From positions 620,001-684,000 of the forward strand of contig NZ_JAJQXW010000001.1 in NCBI RefSeq assembly GCF_021246445.1: a DNA stretch of 64,000 bases. The letters run 5' to 3'. Source of the DNA: Rhabdothermincola salaria. Lineage in GTDB: Bacteria > Actinomycetota > Acidimicrobiia > Acidimicrobiales > Acidimicrobilacustridaceae. The notes under the pieces were generated by a model that had not been told where the DNA came from, did not search any database, and was given only the letters and a program-made list of their open reading frames with translations. The translations under genes were made by a program, and so were the position numbers. This document shows positions 49,548-59,959 of this stretch, one piece after another (within the stretch, counting starts at the first letter, position 1; each line of letters opens with the position of its first letter).

Positions 49548-49634
49548 GTCGGAGTGGCGGAATAGGCAGACGCGCTAGCTTGAGGGGCTAGTGCCCGAAA
49601 GGGCGTGGGGGTTCAAGTCCCCCCTCCGACACCA
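49548..49634 (+). tRNA. tRNA-Leu (anticodon GAG)
   Basis: The acceptor stem GTCGGAG pairs with CTCCGAC without mismatch. The D arm is TGGCGGAATAGGCAGACGCG. The anticodon arm is CTAGC-TTGAGGG-GCTAG, giving anticodon GAG. The long variable arm (TGCCCGAAAGGGCG) marks a class II tRNA, and the T arm is GGGGG-TTCAAGT-CCCCC. The CCA end is encoded. Immediately downstream begin a truncated gene copy and a block with different codon use, so this tRNA may be an integration point. Confidence 0.97.
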
Positions 49635-49739
49635 ACTAGGCAGACCGGGGCCGGAGTCTCCTCGCGAGAGCCGGTCTGGACGCCAGCTTGCCGGTGCTGC
49701 ACCGAGAGGCCGGAGTGGCCCCCGACCCCCCGACCCTCG

Positions 49740-49968
49740 TGTCACGTAGGAGCGAGAAGGCCGTATCGTTCGGGTGATGGTCGGGCATCCCGCACCCAAC
49801 CATGGCGTGAGCGCCGGCTGCACGGCCGACGCCTGCGGTGCCGGCGGGCGTTCTGTATGTCCCGCCAGGGAGAGAACCGGACCGGCCGGTTCACCGACGT
49901 GTGCTCCGCGTGCGCACCGACGCTGGTCGCCGACCGGGCCGCGCACCCGACGAGCCACGCCGAGTAGC
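49740..49968 (+). pseudogene. Truncated, mutated copy of the zinc-finger gene at 59960
   Basis: From 49760 the DNA follows the start region of the gene at 59960-60505 closely: CGTATCGT, TCGGGCA, CACCCAAC and ATGGCGTGAGCG upstream, then coding sequence VSAGCTADACG, a deletion of about 30 bases that shifts the frame, MSRQGENRTGRFTDVCSACA, and LVADRAAHPTSHAE. A stop codon (TAG, where the intact gene has TCG) ends it. Homology fades about 30 bases later. The duplicated segment includes the promoter region. Confidence 0.8.
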
Positions 49969-50136
49969 CCCGCTGGCCGCCGGAGCGTTGCGGCCACACT
50001 CCACGACGTGACGACATGGCATCCGGGGTTCGAGTCGAGGGGCGGCGGTGACGTGCACCGGGAGTGCGCCCCCGCTGCTCCGGCCATATAGCTCTTCATC
50101 GCACCGCTCCGGGCCACAGATCAGTGTCACCCAGGT

Positions 50137-50802
50137 CTAGGGAAGTCCGGGATTCGTTGAGATTCCCTCCTCGAGGGTGATCTCGTAGGTGCAGGTGTGG
50201 GCGCCCTCGGTCTTGTGGGTGACGCGTTCCACGGTTGCGCCGGGGATGAGGTCGCGGATGAAGTCGAGCTCGGCGGTACAGGCTTGTCGGTAGCGGTTGG
50301 CGACAGGCCAGATGGCGCAGCTGTGGAGGTTGATCCGGTAGCGGGTGTCGCTGAGTGCGTCGGCGTCGGCAAGGAAGCCCTGGGAGTCGAGTAGATCACT
50401 CAGGACTGCGACCTGTTCATCGACCGGTTTGCCCTGCAGCCGCTCCCTGGCCTCCTCGACGAGTCGATGGCGGCGTCGTTCGAAGACCCGGCCGACGAGC
50501 TCGGGGTCTTCTTCTTCGACGTGTTCGAGGAGCTCGATCGAGAGGCTGCCCTGGGTGCCGACGAACAGCGATTCGGTGAGCTCGGTGGCGTGGTACCTGT
50601 CGGCCGGGCGTCCGGGATGTCCGCGGTCTGGGCGCGCCGCGATGAGGCCGGCGGACCGGAGCGCGCTCAGGTGCTGTCGAACTGCGCTGGCGGAGATGTC
50701 GAGGGCACTGGCGAGTTCGTCGGCGGTCGCGTCGCCACGTCGCTTCAGGGCGACGAGAACTCGGCGTTGCGTCGGCGAGGGTGTGCCGTCGGTGCTGGCC
50801 AC
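50137..50802 (-). CDS. sufR: SufR, Fe-S sensing repressor of the SUF operon
   Basis: 221 residues if GTG 50802 is used; ATG 50832 would add ten. A winged helix (TQRRVLVALKRRGDATADEL, then ASALDISASAVRQHLSALRS) is followed by the SufR C-terminal domain with three Cys: LHSCAIWPVANRYRQACTA (Cys162, Cys175) and TCTYEI (Cys204), the ligands of a [4Fe-4S] cluster. Known SufR proteins repress suf genes when the cluster is bound. It is divergent from the suf operon, with a 145-base promoter gap that includes a TTGTACAA palindrome (50839-50846). Confidence 0.88.
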   Translation of the reverse strand: MASTDGTPSPTQRRVLVALKRRGDATADELASALDISASAVRQHLSALRSAGLIAARPDRGHPGRPADRYHATELTESLFVGTQGSLSIELLEHVEEEDPELVGRVFERRRHRLVEEARERLQGKPVDEQVAVLSDLLDSQGFLADADALSDTRYRINLHSCAIWPVANRYRQACTAELDFIRDLIPGATVERVTHKTEGAHTCTYEITLEEGISTNPGLP

Positions 50803-50838
50803 CGTCCGATGGTAGCGCGGCCACACCACCATCCACAG

Positions 50839-50879
50839 TTGTACAAGATGGAACTGGCGAAACTATGGTTACCGTGTAG
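50839..50879 (+). promoter_or_regulatory. Candidate suf promoter and SufR operator region
   Basis: TTGTAC (50839-50844) and TATGGT (50864-50869) are 19 bases apart, a possible promoter. TTGTACAA is a perfect 8-bp palindrome, and GGTTACC (50867-50873) is another short one. The gap is AT-rich relative to the window. SufR binding here is inferred from the divergent arrangement only. Confidence 0.4.
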
Positions 50880-50947
50880 CGTGCCGGGTCGAAAGTGAAC
50901 CAGCCCACCGGCGTTGCGTTCGGGCGACTGACAGAACAGGAACCACG

Positions 50948-51214
50948 ATGAAGGTCTGGATCGACCAGGATCTCTGTACCGGCGACGGATTGTGCGAGGA
51001 GATCGCCCCGGACGTCTTCTTCGGGATGGACGACGGGCTCTTCTATGTGAAGGAATCGGCGGACAACTTCGGCGCGGACAAGCTCTTCGACGGCGCGGCC
51101 AACCCCGCAGGGGCCGAGGGTATGGCTCGGATCCCCGACGGCGGGTTGGACCGGGTCGTCGAGGCGGCCGAGGAATGCCCCGGCGAGTGCATCTTCATCG
51201 AGGTGGACGGCTAG
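50948..51214 (+). CDS. Single-cluster ferredoxin of the suf operon
   Basis: 88 residues, with AGGAAC upstream of ATG 50948. Cys10 and Cys16 (CTGDGLC) and Cys77 and Cys81 (CPGEC) are the cluster ligands; the usual middle Cys of a [4Fe-4S] set is absent, so a [3Fe-4S] cluster is likely. An insert of about 30 residues (ESADNFGADKLFDGAANPAG) is longer than in typical P450-type ferredoxins. It is the first gene of the suf operon, so it may deliver electrons for Fe-S assembly. Confidence 0.85.
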   Translation: MKVWIDQDLCTGDGLCEEIAPDVFFGMDDGLFYVKESADNFGADKLFDGAANPAGAEGMARIPDGGLDRVVEAAEECPGECIFIEVDG

Positions 51215-51291
51215 TCCCCTCGCGGGAACGACTGGACGAGTGTCCCGGGTGGATCGACCGCCGGGTCACGTCAACGAAGGAGACGATGGGA

Positions 51292-51642
51292 ATGACGACG
51301 ACCGAACAACGAGCCCAACCGGTGATGATGCTCAGCGATGCCGCGTCCACGAAGGTCGCCCAGCTGCTCAGCGACATGGACGAAGAGGGGCTGGCTCTGC
51401 GCGTGGCGGTCCGAGCCGGCGGTTGCTCGGGGCTCTCCTACGAGATGTTCTTCGACACCGAGTCCCGTAGTGATGACCACGAGGTCACGTTCGGATCGGT
51501 GACGGTGAGGGTGGATGCCGAGAGTGCACCCCATCTCACCGGCGCCACGTTGAACTACAGCGACGGCCTGCAAGGCGAGGGGTTCAGCGTCGACAACCCG
51601 AACGCGCAGCGCAGCTGCGGGTGTGGGAAGTCGTTCGGGTGA
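51292..51642 (+). CDS. sufA: SufA/HesB-type A-type Fe-S carrier protein
   Basis: 116 residues from ATG 51292 (GAAGGAG ends nine bases before; ATG 51286 is only three away). The three Cys of the family are present: GGCSGLSYEM and SCGCGKSFG, with DSKVAQLL-like opening VAQLLSDMD. A-type carriers hold clusters and pass them to client proteins. It lies between the ferredoxin and sufB, in the same direction, with short gaps. Confidence 0.9.
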   Translation: MTTTEQRAQPVMMLSDAASTKVAQLLSDMDEEGLALRVAVRAGGCSGLSYEMFFDTESRSDDHEVTFGSVTVRVDAESAPHLTGATLNYSDGLQGEGFSVDNPNAQRSCGCGKSFG

Positions 51643-51721
51643 CAGGCCGGCACGACTCGCACCGACCATCCACCGCCACGGACCTGTTCGCGGTCGGCGC
51701 CGGTGACGGAAGGGACTCTCG

Positions 51722-53936
<2,215 letters not shown>

Positions 53937-53940
<4 letters not shown>

Positions 53941-55154
53941 GCGTGGCCATCCTGCCGTCTCGCACGGTGGCGCTCGAGCAGCTCGGTTCGCTGAGTCTGC
54001 CGACCAGACGCGATGAGGCGTGGCGCTACGCACCGCACAAGGCATTGGGTCAGCTCACGTTCGGACCGGCCACGGCTCCCGATGTGGTGCCGGCCGTCGT
54101 CGACGGTCAGATCCCCCACATCGATGGTCCGCGACTCGTGATCGTCAACGGCGTCGTCGATCGTGAGCGGTCGAAGCTCGACGTCATGCCTGCCGGTGTC
54201 GAACTGGTCAGCATCGAAGGTGCATCCGGCGACCGTGCCGCTCGTGCGCTCGGGCGCGAACACGAGGAGCCAGAGGACGCGTTCTCGATCATCAACCGGG
54301 CCTACGGAACCGGCGGCGCACTGTTGCTGATCGATGGCCGCCCCGATGAGGTGATCCACATCGTTGACGTCGCGGTCCCGGATGGCGCACACAATGCTTC
54401 GGCCAGTCGCGTGGTGATCGAACTGGCAGCCGGGAGCTCGGCCACCGTGGTCGAGACCCGCATCGGGAGTGGCGACACGTTCGGCGGTTCCAACGTCCGC
54501 AGCGAGGTCTCACTCGCCACGGACGCGAGCCTCGAGCACATCATCCTCCAAGACCTCCCCGCCAGCCAGATCCACCTGGGTCGGGTGGATGTGGTCCAGG
54601 CCGCCGGCAGCACGCTTCGCGCCCGGCTCTTCAACCTGGGATCGGACTACGGCCGAGTCGCCTATCACGTCCTCCTCGCCGGCGAGGGCGCCCACGCCGA
54701 CCTGTCCGGGCTCTACTTCGGCTCAGGCCGACAGACCCTTGATCAGCAGATCACCGTGGTCCACGCCGCGAAGGACTGCACGAGCCGGCAGTCGTACCGC
54801 GGGGTGCTCGATGACGCCAGCACCGGCGTCTGGAACGGTGGCGTCGCGGTTCGTGCCGGTGCCGACGGGACCGACTCCGAGCAGTCCAACGACAATCTGT
54901 TGCTCTCCCGGCAAGCGGAGGTGAACTCGATGCCGAGACTCGAGATCCTTGCCGATGAGGTGTCGTGCCGGCACGGCGCCACCGTCGGCCAACTCGACGA
55001 AGCAGCGCTCTACTACATGCGTTCTCGTGGCATCCCCGCAGCCGAAGCCAGCCGACTGTTGGTCCACGGTTTCGCCGATCAGGTGATGGACACCCTGGAG
55101 AGTGAGGCGGTGCGATCCTGGATCACCGAGCGACTCGGGCGTGACGATGCGTGA
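53937..55154 (+). CDS. sufD: SufD, Fe-S scaffold subunit
   Basis: 405 residues from GTG 53937. The beta-helix core carries SufD-type blocks: LPTRRDEAWRYAPHKALGQL, then YFGSGRQTLDQQITVVHAAK, DCTSRQSYRGVLDDASTGVW and SRQAEVNSMPRLEILADEV followed by SCRHGATVGQLDEAALYYMR. It includes the conserved His/Cys area used with SufB to build the cluster. The order B-C-D is as in proteobacterial and cyanobacterial operons, while many Actinobacteria have B-D-C. Confidence 0.93.
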
Positions 55155-55719
55155 ATCGAAGGTCGCGATCGGCGGATCCCAGAGATTCACTCTCCCGCGC
55201 GACGTGAGGGCCACGATCATCCCGGCCGGCCACACCGCGGTGTTGCCGGCAGGCGAACGGGTCACCCTCGTGCAGGCACTCGGGGGAACGGCGACCGTCA
55301 CCACCCGTGAAGGAGAGATGGCCCGGCTGACCCGGGAGGATTCGGTCGACTTCGGCTTCGTCCAGCCGTCGCAGGAAGGCGACGGCGGCGAAGCGCCGAT
55401 CGGCGAGTTCAGCATCGAGGCCGTCTGGGAGGCGGCAGCGACGGTGTACGACCCGGAGATCCCCGTCGACATCGTCGAACTCGGCCTGGTCTACCGGATC
55501 GAACCATCCGATCTGCCGAGCGGTAACAAGCGGGTCGACATCGACATGTCGGTCACCGCACCGTTCTGCGGGATGGGTGACATCCTTCGCCGAGACCTCC
55601 ACGACGCGGTGGCTGCCCTGCCCGGCGTCGAAGTGGTCGAGGTCGTCCTGGTGTTCGACCCCCCGTGGGACGCCTCGCGCCTGTCCGACGTCGCGCGGCT
55701 CGAACTGGGGATGATGTGA
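55147..55719 (+). CDS. sufT: SufT, MIP18/DUF59-family Fe-S maturation protein
   Basis: 190 residues from ATG 55147, overlapping the sufD end by eight bases; an in-frame GTG is at 55141. The N-terminal 95 residues form the SufT extra domain (PAGERVTLVQALGGTATVTT). The DUF59 part has the hallmark DPEIPVDIVELGLVYRIE, TAPFCGMGDIL (conserved Cys) and VEVVLVFDPPWD. It is an auxiliary factor that helps insert Fe-S clusters into client enzymes. This is the last gene of the operon; no sufS or sufU follows. Confidence 0.9.
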   Translation: MRESKVAIGGSQRFTLPRDVRATIIPAGHTAVLPAGERVTLVQALGGTATVTTREGEMARLTREDSVDFGFVQPSQEGDGGEAPIGEFSIEAVWEAAATVYDPEIPVDIVELGLVYRIEPSDLPSGNKRVDIDMSVTAPFCGMGDILRRDLHDAVAALPGVEVVEVVLVFDPPWDASRLSDVARLELGMM

Positions 55720-55807
55720 CCGACCCAACGGCCGACACCGCCACCGATCTCGGCGCGGCCGGCCCGAGCGGGTCTGTGACCCGGAGTGGGACGAGTCACT
55801 TGGGTCT

Positions 55808-56551
55808 GTGCGGTTTGGTGCGCGGCGGCTCGGTGTTGACACGGGCTGTGGGCGGGTCGTGTACCTCTCCCTCGCCGACGCTGCACTCGCGTCGTTCTTC
55901 CAGGCAACGGTCGGCGCCGCCGGCGGCGAACTCGGCGACTACTGGCTCGTGGGAGCCGGCGCGAAGTCGACCGAAGTGGAGACTTGGTTCCTGCTCAACG
56001 CCGGCGGCCGAGCGCTTGGTCTCATGCTCATCGGCGTGGCCCTCTACCGACTCGGCATCGTCCAAGGCGAACGCAACAACGCGTACTATCGCCGGCTTGC
56101 AGCCTGGGGTATCGGGGCCGGCGCCGCTGTCACTTCAGTCGGTTCTGTGCTCCACATCGCCACCGACTGGTCCGTCGACTACGCCCTCACCGGCACCATC
56201 CCTACCGGGCTCGGCACCATCCCCACGGCGCTCGGCTACATGGCCGCCATCATCCTGTGGAACCGCAGCAGCAGCCGCTAACTCGAACGCTTCCGCAACG
56301 CCGGCCGCATGGCGCTCACCAACTACCTCACCCAGACCGTCATCGGGCTGACGACGCTGGGCTGGTTGCTCGGTGACGTCGACCTCACCCGCACCATGAT
56401 CGCCGGCTGGATCCTCGCCGTCTGGGCCCTGCAGCTCTGGTGGTCGACTTGGTGGCTCGACCGCTTCCGCTACGGGCCCTTCGAATGGGCCTGGCGATGC
56501 GCCACCTACCGGACATGGCAATCACTCCGGAGGCCACACGCCGTCGCCTGA
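55808..56551 (+). pseudogene. DUF418-type membrane protein, interrupted by a stop codon
   Basis: The frame from about 55808 reads VYLSLADAALASFFQATVG and RLAAWGIGAGAAVTSVGSVL, then a TAA at 56279-56281. The same frame continues at once with [50 protein letters not shown] and [17 protein letters not shown], the highly typical C-terminus of DUF418 membrane proteins. So a single nonsense codon divides the gene. The N-terminal 100 or so residues of the family are also missing. A TTGACA (55836-55841) and TGTACC (55860-55865), 18 apart, lie near the start. The pieces may still be made separately. Confidence 0.75.
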
Positions 56552-56870
56552 ACCAACGTTCGCAGAGCCATGACCGTCGCAGACCCATCCTGGGTCTGAC
56601 ACTCAATCGAAGTCGATCGGGCCCAGGCGCTGCACAGCGTGCGCTCGGCAATCCGCTCGCTTTCGGGTTCAGAGCGTTGCGTAGCGGCACGAGTGCAGTA
56701 CTCGGGGAGGTGAGTTCAAGCCCCCTCCTGGCCCGCCACGTCAGGGGTCGGCTGCAGCGGCCGCCCGGCGCTTCTCGGATCAGCGTTGGGGGCGCTGCCA
56801 GGCCCTTTCCGCCCCGTCATTCCGCGAGCGATGAGTGTTACGGTATACCGGAAGGTGAGGGAGGCGAACG
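56552..56870. other. Gap with a tRNA-like 3' fragment and palindromic operator
   Basis: No gene. At about 56708-56738 the bases GAGTTCAAGCCCCC and CGCCA resemble the T arm and CCA end of a tRNA, but no acceptor or anticodon stem fits. CGGTATACCG at 56841-56850 is described separately. Confidence 0.4.
56841..56850. promoter_or_regulatory. 10-bp palindrome upstream of the XRE gene, candidate autoregulatory operator
   Basis: CGGTATACCG reads the same on both strands and lies 20 bases before the ATG of an XRE-type antitoxin gene, overlapping a possible -10 (GTATAC). Antitoxins of this kind repress their own operon from such sites. The Shine-Dalgarno GAAGGTGAGGGAGG follows it. Confidence 0.6.
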
Positions 56871-57452
56871 ATGACGCTTGCAAGCGCACTACTCAAGCAG
56901 GCGCGCATCTCAGCGGGTGCGTCCTGTCGTGGCCTTGCCCGTCGGGCGCAGGTTGCTCCCGCTCGCATCTCCGAGATCGAGCACGCCAAGCATGACCCCG
57001 GCGTCGGTACCCTTGAGCACACGCTCGGTGCGATCGGTTGGCAACTGGCCGCTCTACCCACCCGGGCCCCCACCGCCGCCGCAGTCGCCCTCGCCATCTC
57101 GGACGGGGCTGCTCCTGGCCACCCGGCCGGCGACTCGGACGCCGCGTTCCGGGCGCTCCTCGCGCTGTCCGACGGCCTCGCATCGGTCGACGCTGCCACC
57201 CGGATCGCCCTGTGCGTGGCGCCCCCTCCGCCCACGGGTGACCAGCGCATCGACGCGGCCATCGCCGCCATCGTCGAGTACCACCTCGAGGGCGCAGGAG
57301 TCCTCCCCGAGTGGGTGGACGGCCCCGGCCGCGTGCTCACCGAAGCTTGGATCCCCGACCCCTACGCCGGGCCGGACATCGTCGACGAGGCCCCCCAGGC
57401 GTTCCGTCGCCACGGTGTGCTGCTGGCCGAAGCCGAGCTCGCCAGCGTCTGA
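56871..57452 (+). CDS. XRE-family helix-turn-helix antitoxin
   Basis: 193 residues from ATG 56871 with GGGAGG upstream. The N-terminal LLKQARISAGASCRGLARRA, then QVAPARISEIEHAKHDPGVG, TLEHTLGAIGW is a full XRE DNA-binding domain. The C-terminal half (about 80-193) is Ala/Pro/Asp-rich with RRHGVLLAEAELASV at the end and could bind the toxin. The stop overlaps the next gene's ATG (TGATG), a toxin-antitoxin arrangement with the antitoxin first. Autoregulation via the palindrome at 56841 is likely. Confidence 0.75.
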   Translation: MTLASALLKQARISAGASCRGLARRAQVAPARISEIEHAKHDPGVGTLEHTLGAIGWQLAALPTRAPTAAAVALAISDGAAPGHPAGDSDAAFRALLALSDGLASVDAATRIALCVAPPPPTGDQRIDAAIAAIVEYHLEGAGVLPEWVDGPGRVLTEAWIPDPYAGPDIVDEAPQAFRRHGVLLAEAELASV

Positions 57453-57973
57453 TGGCCGTCACCCTCGGCCGTGACGACATCATCTCGGCGCTGGACGAGC
57501 TCGTCGATGCCCTCGCCGAGTCCGGCGCACGCAGCCAGATCCATCTCATCGGCGGTGCAGCCATCACCATCGCGTACAGCCGGGCAGTCACCACCACCGA
57601 TGTCGACGCGTTCTACGGGGGCGACGTGGCGGTCTGCGAAGCCGTCAAGGACATCGCCGCTCGCCGCGGATGGCCCGAGAACTGGCTCAACGACCGGGCG
57701 AACCAGTTCCGGTCCCATTTCGAGCAGCCTGACGACTGGATGGAGCTGACGGTCAACGACGGCGTGGTCGTGCGGGTCGCGAGCGCACGACTCCTGCTCG
57801 CCATGAAGCTCCTCGCCGCCCGGGGACGTCGCGACTCCGATGACATCGACGTCCTCCTCGACGCGTGCGGCATCACGAGCCTGGACGAAGCCCTGGAGAT
57901 CTACGAGCGGTACTACCCGGAAGAGGACCTCAAGCCTCGAGCCAGGCGGCAACTCGAGCGTCGACTGGGGTGA
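57452..57973 (+). CDS. Nucleotidyltransferase-fold toxin (DUF6036/AbiEii-like)
   Basis: 173 residues. The opening reads LDELVDALAESGARSQIHLI, GGAAITIAYSRAVTTTDVDA: the GG-x-A plus T-x-D-x-D pattern of a nucleotidyltransferase active site (Gly-Gly near 35, Asp-x-Asp near 52-54). The rest (MKLLAARGRRDSDDIDVLLD, then LDEALEIYERYYPEEDLKPR) fits DUF6036 and AbiEii-like toxins, where the second Asp cluster occurs. Such toxins nucleotidylate tRNA or other targets and are neutralised by the partner XRE protein. All motif residues are present. Confidence 0.75.
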   Translation: MAVTLGRDDIISALDELVDALAESGARSQIHLIGGAAITIAYSRAVTTTDVDAFYGGDVAVCEAVKDIAARRGWPENWLNDRANQFRSHFEQPDDWMELTVNDGVVVRVASARLLLAMKLLAARGRRDSDDIDVLLDACGITSLDEALEIYERYYPEEDLKPRARRQLERRLG

Positions 57974-58396
57974 GGCCTCCCCTTGACACTTCACCCGTCG
58001 TCTGGCTCGCCCCGACCGAACACAACCGGTTGTCGAGATGTCCAGCCGATCGGGGTGGCGGGAGGACGGACTTGACGGACCGGAGGCCAACTGAAGCAGG
58101 GTCTCCGACCTCCCGTTCCCGGCGGCGGGCGGAAGGTCGTGCCGTCCTACGTGACCGTGTACTGCGCCGTCCCGAGCAGTCGTCGGGTCGCAGCGCGCCT
58201 CGCTCCTCCGACACCACCGGGTGGGTTCGTCCTACCCGACGCTGGACCGGCGCTCAGCGCCGGTTGTAGCTGCTGGAAGTCCTGAGGACGATCGTGCGCG
58301 CTTCGAGGAAGTCGGCATGGAACTGGCTGCTGAGGTGTTCCCGAACACCTCGCTGATCACGTCCACGGGCTACGCAGCGATCGCTGAGGATCTCGT
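57974..58396. other. Gap without a complete gene
   Basis: Most of it shows nothing. From about 58230 to 58398 a plus frame reads DDRARFEEVGMELAAEVFPN, TSLITSTGYAAIAEDLVQPV, which looks protein-like, but it has no start or family I know and runs into the antisense end of the protease gene. It may be the remnant of another gene. Confidence 0.35.
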
Positions 58397-59470
58397 TCAG
58401 CCGGTGAAGCGGGGAGTGACCTCGGCGAGGGCCGGGGACGGCTCGGCAGGCTTCGACGAGACGGTCTGGACCGGCGGCTCGATGGGCTCGATGGGCTCGA
58501 TCGGCGGGATCGGTGGGATCGGCGGGTCGACCGGCGCGTCGGGATCCTCGAACAGCTCTGGGACGTGGATGGCGATCCAGTCGAGGTGGCTGCTCACCCG
58601 GGTGTACACCTCGGGATAGTCGATCCACCCACAGGGAACCTCGTTCCAGCTGGCGATGCCGGCCAGGGCCCACTCACCGCCCTGGCGGACCACCAGCGGC
58701 CCCCCGCTGTCACCACCGCAGGCATTGACCCAGGTCCCGGGACCCAGTGGAGACTCACCGAACGCGCACACCATGGTCTCGGGCAGGTAGAAGAAGCCGT
58801 CCTCGTCGGGCTGGTCGAGGGTGGGAAGGGACCGGCAGGTGGGGGAGTCGGGTCCGGCCGCCACCGCCACGTCGCCCTGGCGCAGGAAGGTCGGGGATGA
58901 CAACGTCTCGGTCACGCCCCATCCGAGCACCCGAGCCGGGGTGCCCAGCTCGAGCCGGGTGCCGGCCGCCACCAGCGCCAGCGTCGGTACCGAGGCGTTC
59001 CGCGACGGGTCGGCCAGCTGCACCAGGGCGATGTCGTGGTTGGGGCCCGTCGCCCGGTCCCAGTCAGGGTGGATGACGATCGAGGCGACGGCCTGACGAT
59101 CCGCAGAGGTCATGAGCTCCAGGTCGGGTTGGCCGACCACGATCTCGAACTGTTCCGGGCCGGAGAGGAAGTCCATGCAGTGGGCGGCGGTCAGCACCCA
59201 CCCGGGGGCGATGAGCGACCCGGCGCAGAACTGTCCCAGCACGGGGTCGGGTTGGTCGACCTCGGCGAAGAGCGGGCTGACGATCCAGGGGTAGGCGTCG
59301 GCCGAGGGCACCGGTTCGCCGTGCGCGATCTGCGGTGACAGGCCTGCAGGGGTGTCGGCGCCGTCGGCGCGGGCCGAACCCGGTGCCGTCATCCCCACCA
59401 CAGCCAGCGAGAAGGCCAGAGCGACGGCCACGACGGCAGGCCACCGGTCGCTGCTCAGGGGATGGAGCAC
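58397..59470 (-). CDS. Secreted trypsin-like serine protease with C-terminal VTPRFTG
   Basis: 357 residues from GTG 59470. The signal peptide (VVAVALAFSLAVVGMTAPGSARA) is followed by a short propeptide and an S1 domain: LTAAHCMD (His97), PNHDIALV (Asp146) and CGGDSGGP (Ser255), a complete triad, with the disulfide Cys pairs of the family and GIASWNEVPCGWIDYPEVYT near the end. A Pro/Ile/Glu repeat stalk (PPIPPIPPIEPIEP) leads to the last seven residues VTPRFTG. The Gly-rich secreted protein at 13892-14893 ends with the same seven residues. There is no membrane anchor. It likely acts outside the cell or on its surface. Confidence 0.9.
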   Translation of the reverse strand: MLHPLSSDRWPAVVAVALAFSLAVVGMTAPGSARADGADTPAGLSPQIAHGEPVPSADAYPWIVSPLFAEVDQPDPVLGQFCAGSLIAPGWVLTAAHCMDFLSGPEQFEIVVGQPDLELMTSADRQAVASIVIHPDWDRATGPNHDIALVQLADPSRNASVPTLALVAAGTRLELGTPARVLGWGVTETLSSPTFLRQGDVAVAAGPDSPTCRSLPTLDQPDEDGFFYLPETMVCAFGESPLGPGTWVNACGGDSGGPLVVRQGGEWALAGIASWNEVPCGWIDYPEVYTRVSSHLDWIAIHVPELFEDPDAPVDPPIPPIPPIEPIEPIEPPVQTVSSKPAEPSPALAEVTPRFTG

Positions 59471-59959
59471 GAGATCAACGTACCGGTGGGTTCCTGGGCG
59501 GTCACCGGCCGAAGGTCACGAGTGCCCGCCATGAGTGCCCCGCACCGGCCGGGGGCACCGGGGCGCGAGTGCCTCGACCATGGACGACCACGAGCTGGTC
59601 CGGACCCGGCTCGTCGCCCGGTCACCCGCTCATCCGGCCAAGCGCGATCTCGGCGACCTGGGCCGAGGTGGCCCTGTCGTCATCGCCGCGGGCGACCATG
59701 ACCTGCAGGTACCAGTCCTTGCCCTCGATCGAGCTCGCTGGAGGCCGGCGCTCGCTCTGGTCTCGACGACGTCGTGCGCCGTGGCGAGCGCGGGGTCGAG
59801 CCGTTCGGGAAGGTCGGGCCCTTCATGCTCGACCTGCTGGAGTGAGCCAATCGCTGGGGCCGTCCGCTCGGACACGCCGGCCAGCCGCGCCAGTGTGGCC
59901 CGGACACGCGGCCGACGTATCGTGCGGACGATGTCGGGCACCCTCCACCCAACGATGGC
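59471..59959. other. Gap with a probable gene remnant on the minus strand
   Basis: On the minus strand between about 59750 and 59630 a frame reads SSIEGKDWYLQVMVARGDDD then RATSAQVAEIALG, a pattern like the end of a small exported lipoprotein. Frames upstream (HEGPDLPERLDPALATAHDV) seem to continue it after a shift. No intact gene is visible. The end of the gap shares about 40 bases with the duplicated segment at 49750-49790. Confidence 0.4.

Noticed and set aside
56700-56745. A complete tRNA gene
   Set aside because: Only a T-arm-like piece is present; no matching acceptor stem, D arm or anticodon arm could be folded.
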